Of a DNA stretch of 64,000 bases, positions 62,725 to 64,000 are shown piece by piece. Position numbers and translations under genes: made by a program. Location of the stretch: assembly GCA_002321895.1 (NCBI GenBank), contig DCMZ01000005.1:62001-126000 (forward strand). The letters run 5' to 3'. This stretch comes from Bdellovibrionaceae bacterium UBA1609. Lineage in GTDB: Bacteria; Bdellovibrionota; Bdellovibrionia; Bdellovibrionales; UBA1609. The stretch's first letter is position 1, and every line of letters begins with the position of its first letter. The notes under the pieces are model-generated. The model had not been told where the DNA came from. It ran no database searches and worked only from the letters and a program-made list of their open reading frames with translations.

Positions 62725-63411
62725 ATGGATGATAATGAAAAAAATTTTTACAATCCCGTCGCTCCCAAAGAGAAACTCTATGTTCTTGAATATTTGGGAA
62801 AAGAAAAGCGGCCCATAGTTTTACAGGCTCCCTCAGGCTCCACTCACAAAAGTCACGTCATGGGTAGTTCTCGGAAAGAGGTCCGAGTACAAGAAGCTCC
62901 CGGCATGACGGTAAATACTGGGGATACAGTTTCTTTTATGGTGATATTTGATCGCAATAAGTATTGGTTTCGAGGCAGTGTAGAAGTGGTTTCGGGCTAT
63001 TTGATTTTTGGTGAAGATATTGAGATTAGAAAGATTCAAAGAAGAGAAAATTTTAGAGCCTCAGTTCCTGGAACCATTTTAGTGGAATTGCAAATGGATA
63101 TTTATGGTGAGCAAAACTTCAATAAGTCGTTTCCCATCTTAGACATCTCTTTTGGAGGTTGTCAGTTTGAAGTGAATGGTACCAGTATGCCTTTCGTTGA
63201 TGGAGGTCTATTTCAAGGCTCGATTGAGTCACCCAGGTCTTCAAAACCTATTCCCGTACGGGGAGTTGTTCGTCGTGTGCTGAAGAATACAGAACACGGA
63301 TTTATGCGAGTGGGAGTGCAATTCGACGAGCATGATCGTGGAGTAGAAACACCATTGATGGATTTAATCATGCATTGTGCTCGTGAAAGTCAGAAATACG
63401 AAGCCCTTTAA
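62725..63411 (+). CDS. PilZ-domain c-di-GMP-binding protein
   Basis: 228 residues, no signal. N-terminal ~105 residues form a beta-rich YcgR-like flanking domain; then the PilZ domain with RRENFR (RxxxR) and DISFGGCQF (D/NxSxxG), both c-di-GMP contacts intact. PilZ proteins turn the second messenger into changes of motility, polysaccharide or gliding. Stand-alone gene, divergent from gor and convergent on the DUF455 gene. Works in the same signalling network as the HD-GYP protein at 27264, though not adjacent. Confidence 0.88.
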   Translation: MDDNEKNFYNPVAPKEKLYVLEYLGKEKRPIVLQAPSGSTHKSHVMGSSRKEVRVQEAPGMTVNTGDTVSFMVIFDRNKYWFRGSVEVVSGYLIFGEDIEIRKIQRRENFRASVPGTILVELQMDIYGEQNFNKSFPILDISFGGCQFEVNGTSMPFVDGGLFQGSIESPRSSKPIPVRGVVRRVLKNTEHGFMRVGVQFDEHDRGVETPLMDLIMHCARESQKYEAL

Positions 63412-63430
63412 TCCTTTTCCGTTTTCAAGT

Positions 63431-64000
63431 TTAAAGCTGATTTTGAAAGTCCTGCAGAGTTTGGATCTGACTTTCGCTAAATCCGGCTTTTAATCTTAAG
63501 GATCTATTGATTTTCTCACGGCGGTCGGGGAGTTGGTGGGCTAGCTTTGCCATCCTAATTTTAAAATCATCATCAGGAGAGGTTCCAAGTTCTTTACAAA
63601 ATTGAGTGTACCATCTTGTGCCAAACTGAACATGCCCCATTTCATCTTTAGCAATGACTCGAACAATTTTATCGGCTTGGGGAGAGTGAACTCCACTGAG
63701 TCGATTTAAGATGGAATCGCTGGCGTCGAGTCCGGAGCCTTCTAAATAACAATGTACAATCAGCATTCGATCTAGAAGAGAATCTTCAGAAGCGGTGCAA
63801 TCCCAGAGCGCCGTATGGATGGGCCAATCGCCCCATTGGTAACCCAATGATTCTATGCCTCGCAGACACAACTTTAAGTGATGTCCCTCTTCAAGGGCTA
63901 TTTTTCCAAGCTGTTCTTTAAACGGATGGGGGGCTTCTGTGTATTGAAGCAAAGTGCGAATGGCCAGTTCCATCGCTTGTAGTTCAATGTTAGCTAGGTC
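63431..64000 (-). CDS. DUF455 ferritin-like protein, 5' end beyond the window
   Basis: The frame is open to the window edge (reads DLANIELQAMELAIRT before the internal ATG), so the start lies to the right. About 190 residues are visible. Ferritin-like di-iron helices: ANIELQAMELA, IALEEGHHLKL (E..HH) and AKDEMGHVQFGTRWY (E..H). This matches DUF455/COG2833, uncharacterised di-iron four-helix proteins. The C-terminal basic tail may bind nucleic acid. Function unknown; convergent with the PilZ gene. Confidence 0.8.
   Translation of the reverse strand, partial: DLANIELQAMELAIRTLLQYTEAPHPFKEQLGKIALEEGHHLKLCLRGIESLGYQWGDWPIHTALWDCTASEDSLLDRMLIVHCYLEGSGLDASDSILNRLSGVHSPQADKIVRVIAKDEMGHVQFGTRWYTQFCKELGTSPDDDFKIRMAKLAHQLPDRREKINRSLRLKAGFSESQIQTLQDFQNQL

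Noticed and set aside
1..64000. CRISPR arrays, insertion sequences, prophage genes, rRNA/tRNA, and a c-di-GMP riboswitch
   Set aside because: I looked for spaced direct repeats, transposase motifs, phage structural genes, tRNA arms and the conserved c-di-GMP-I core in the longer intergenic regions and found none; a covariance-model search would be needed to exclude divergent RNAs.

Overview
The window looks like chromosome from a Gram-negative predatory or predator-related deltaproteobacterium-like lineage (Bdellovibrionota is my best guess). This rests on many exported beta-barrels and lipoproteins, a lipoprotein-like signal ending in FQNC, LPS-core genes (waaA, a family-9 glycosyltransferase), TTG and GTG starts behind good Shine-Dalgarno sites, and c-di-GMP genes (HD-GYP, PilZ). 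The taxon is inference. I see no rRNA, tRNA, CRISPR array, insertion sequence or prophage.

Layout. 1-7.9 kb: the end of an unknown gene convergent with trpS (both stop codons lie in one terminator hairpin); a 1,403-residue exported or membrane-anchored protein with two AAA+ modules and an FtsH-type M41 peptidase domain; an LruC-like lipoprotein; a GNAT acetyltransferase. 8-13.4 kb: the 2-oxoglutarate dehydrogenase operon sucA-sucB-lpdA (minus strand). 13.7-19.3 kb: an MscS channel, a squalene synthase-like enzyme with a PAP2 phosphatase, and a minus-strand operon TVP38 / flavin disulfide oxidoreductase / DUF547. 19.8-23.9 kb: folE2 coupled to a Fur-family regulator, then a uvrA that lacks the usual insertion domain. 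23.9-28.9 kb: a PstS-like protein, histidine kinase and porin module, an HD-GYP protein and a secreted alpha/beta hydrolase. 28.8-35.6 kb: maf-hemB, lgt, an inverted-repeat-rich intergenic region, and nrdA-nrdB.

The accessory heart is 36.4-58.9 kb. A beta-barrel gene overlapping a large lipoprotein gene occurs twice (36464/37848 and 51578/52737). Each pair is followed by a small exported protein and a 430-470-residue exported protein. A third giant lipoprotein (45204-48383, minus) is a paralogue of the one at 52737. Between them sits an ECF sigma operon: sigma factor, one-TM acidic protein, a 49-residue acidic peptide, a highly basic DUF3106 protein, and a barrel. The last exported protein carries a HEIKH...NEQRA zinc-peptidase-like signature. 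This is the best candidate here for an undescribed cell-surface system. An unrelated minus-strand pair (NSS transporter plus a Rossmann-like protein) interrupts the region.

59-64 kb returns to housekeeping: a minus-strand operon of glutathione reductase, heptosyltransferase-like protein and waaA, then a PilZ protein and a DUF455 ferritin-like protein cut by the window edge. Functions come from motifs read by eye; no database search was run.
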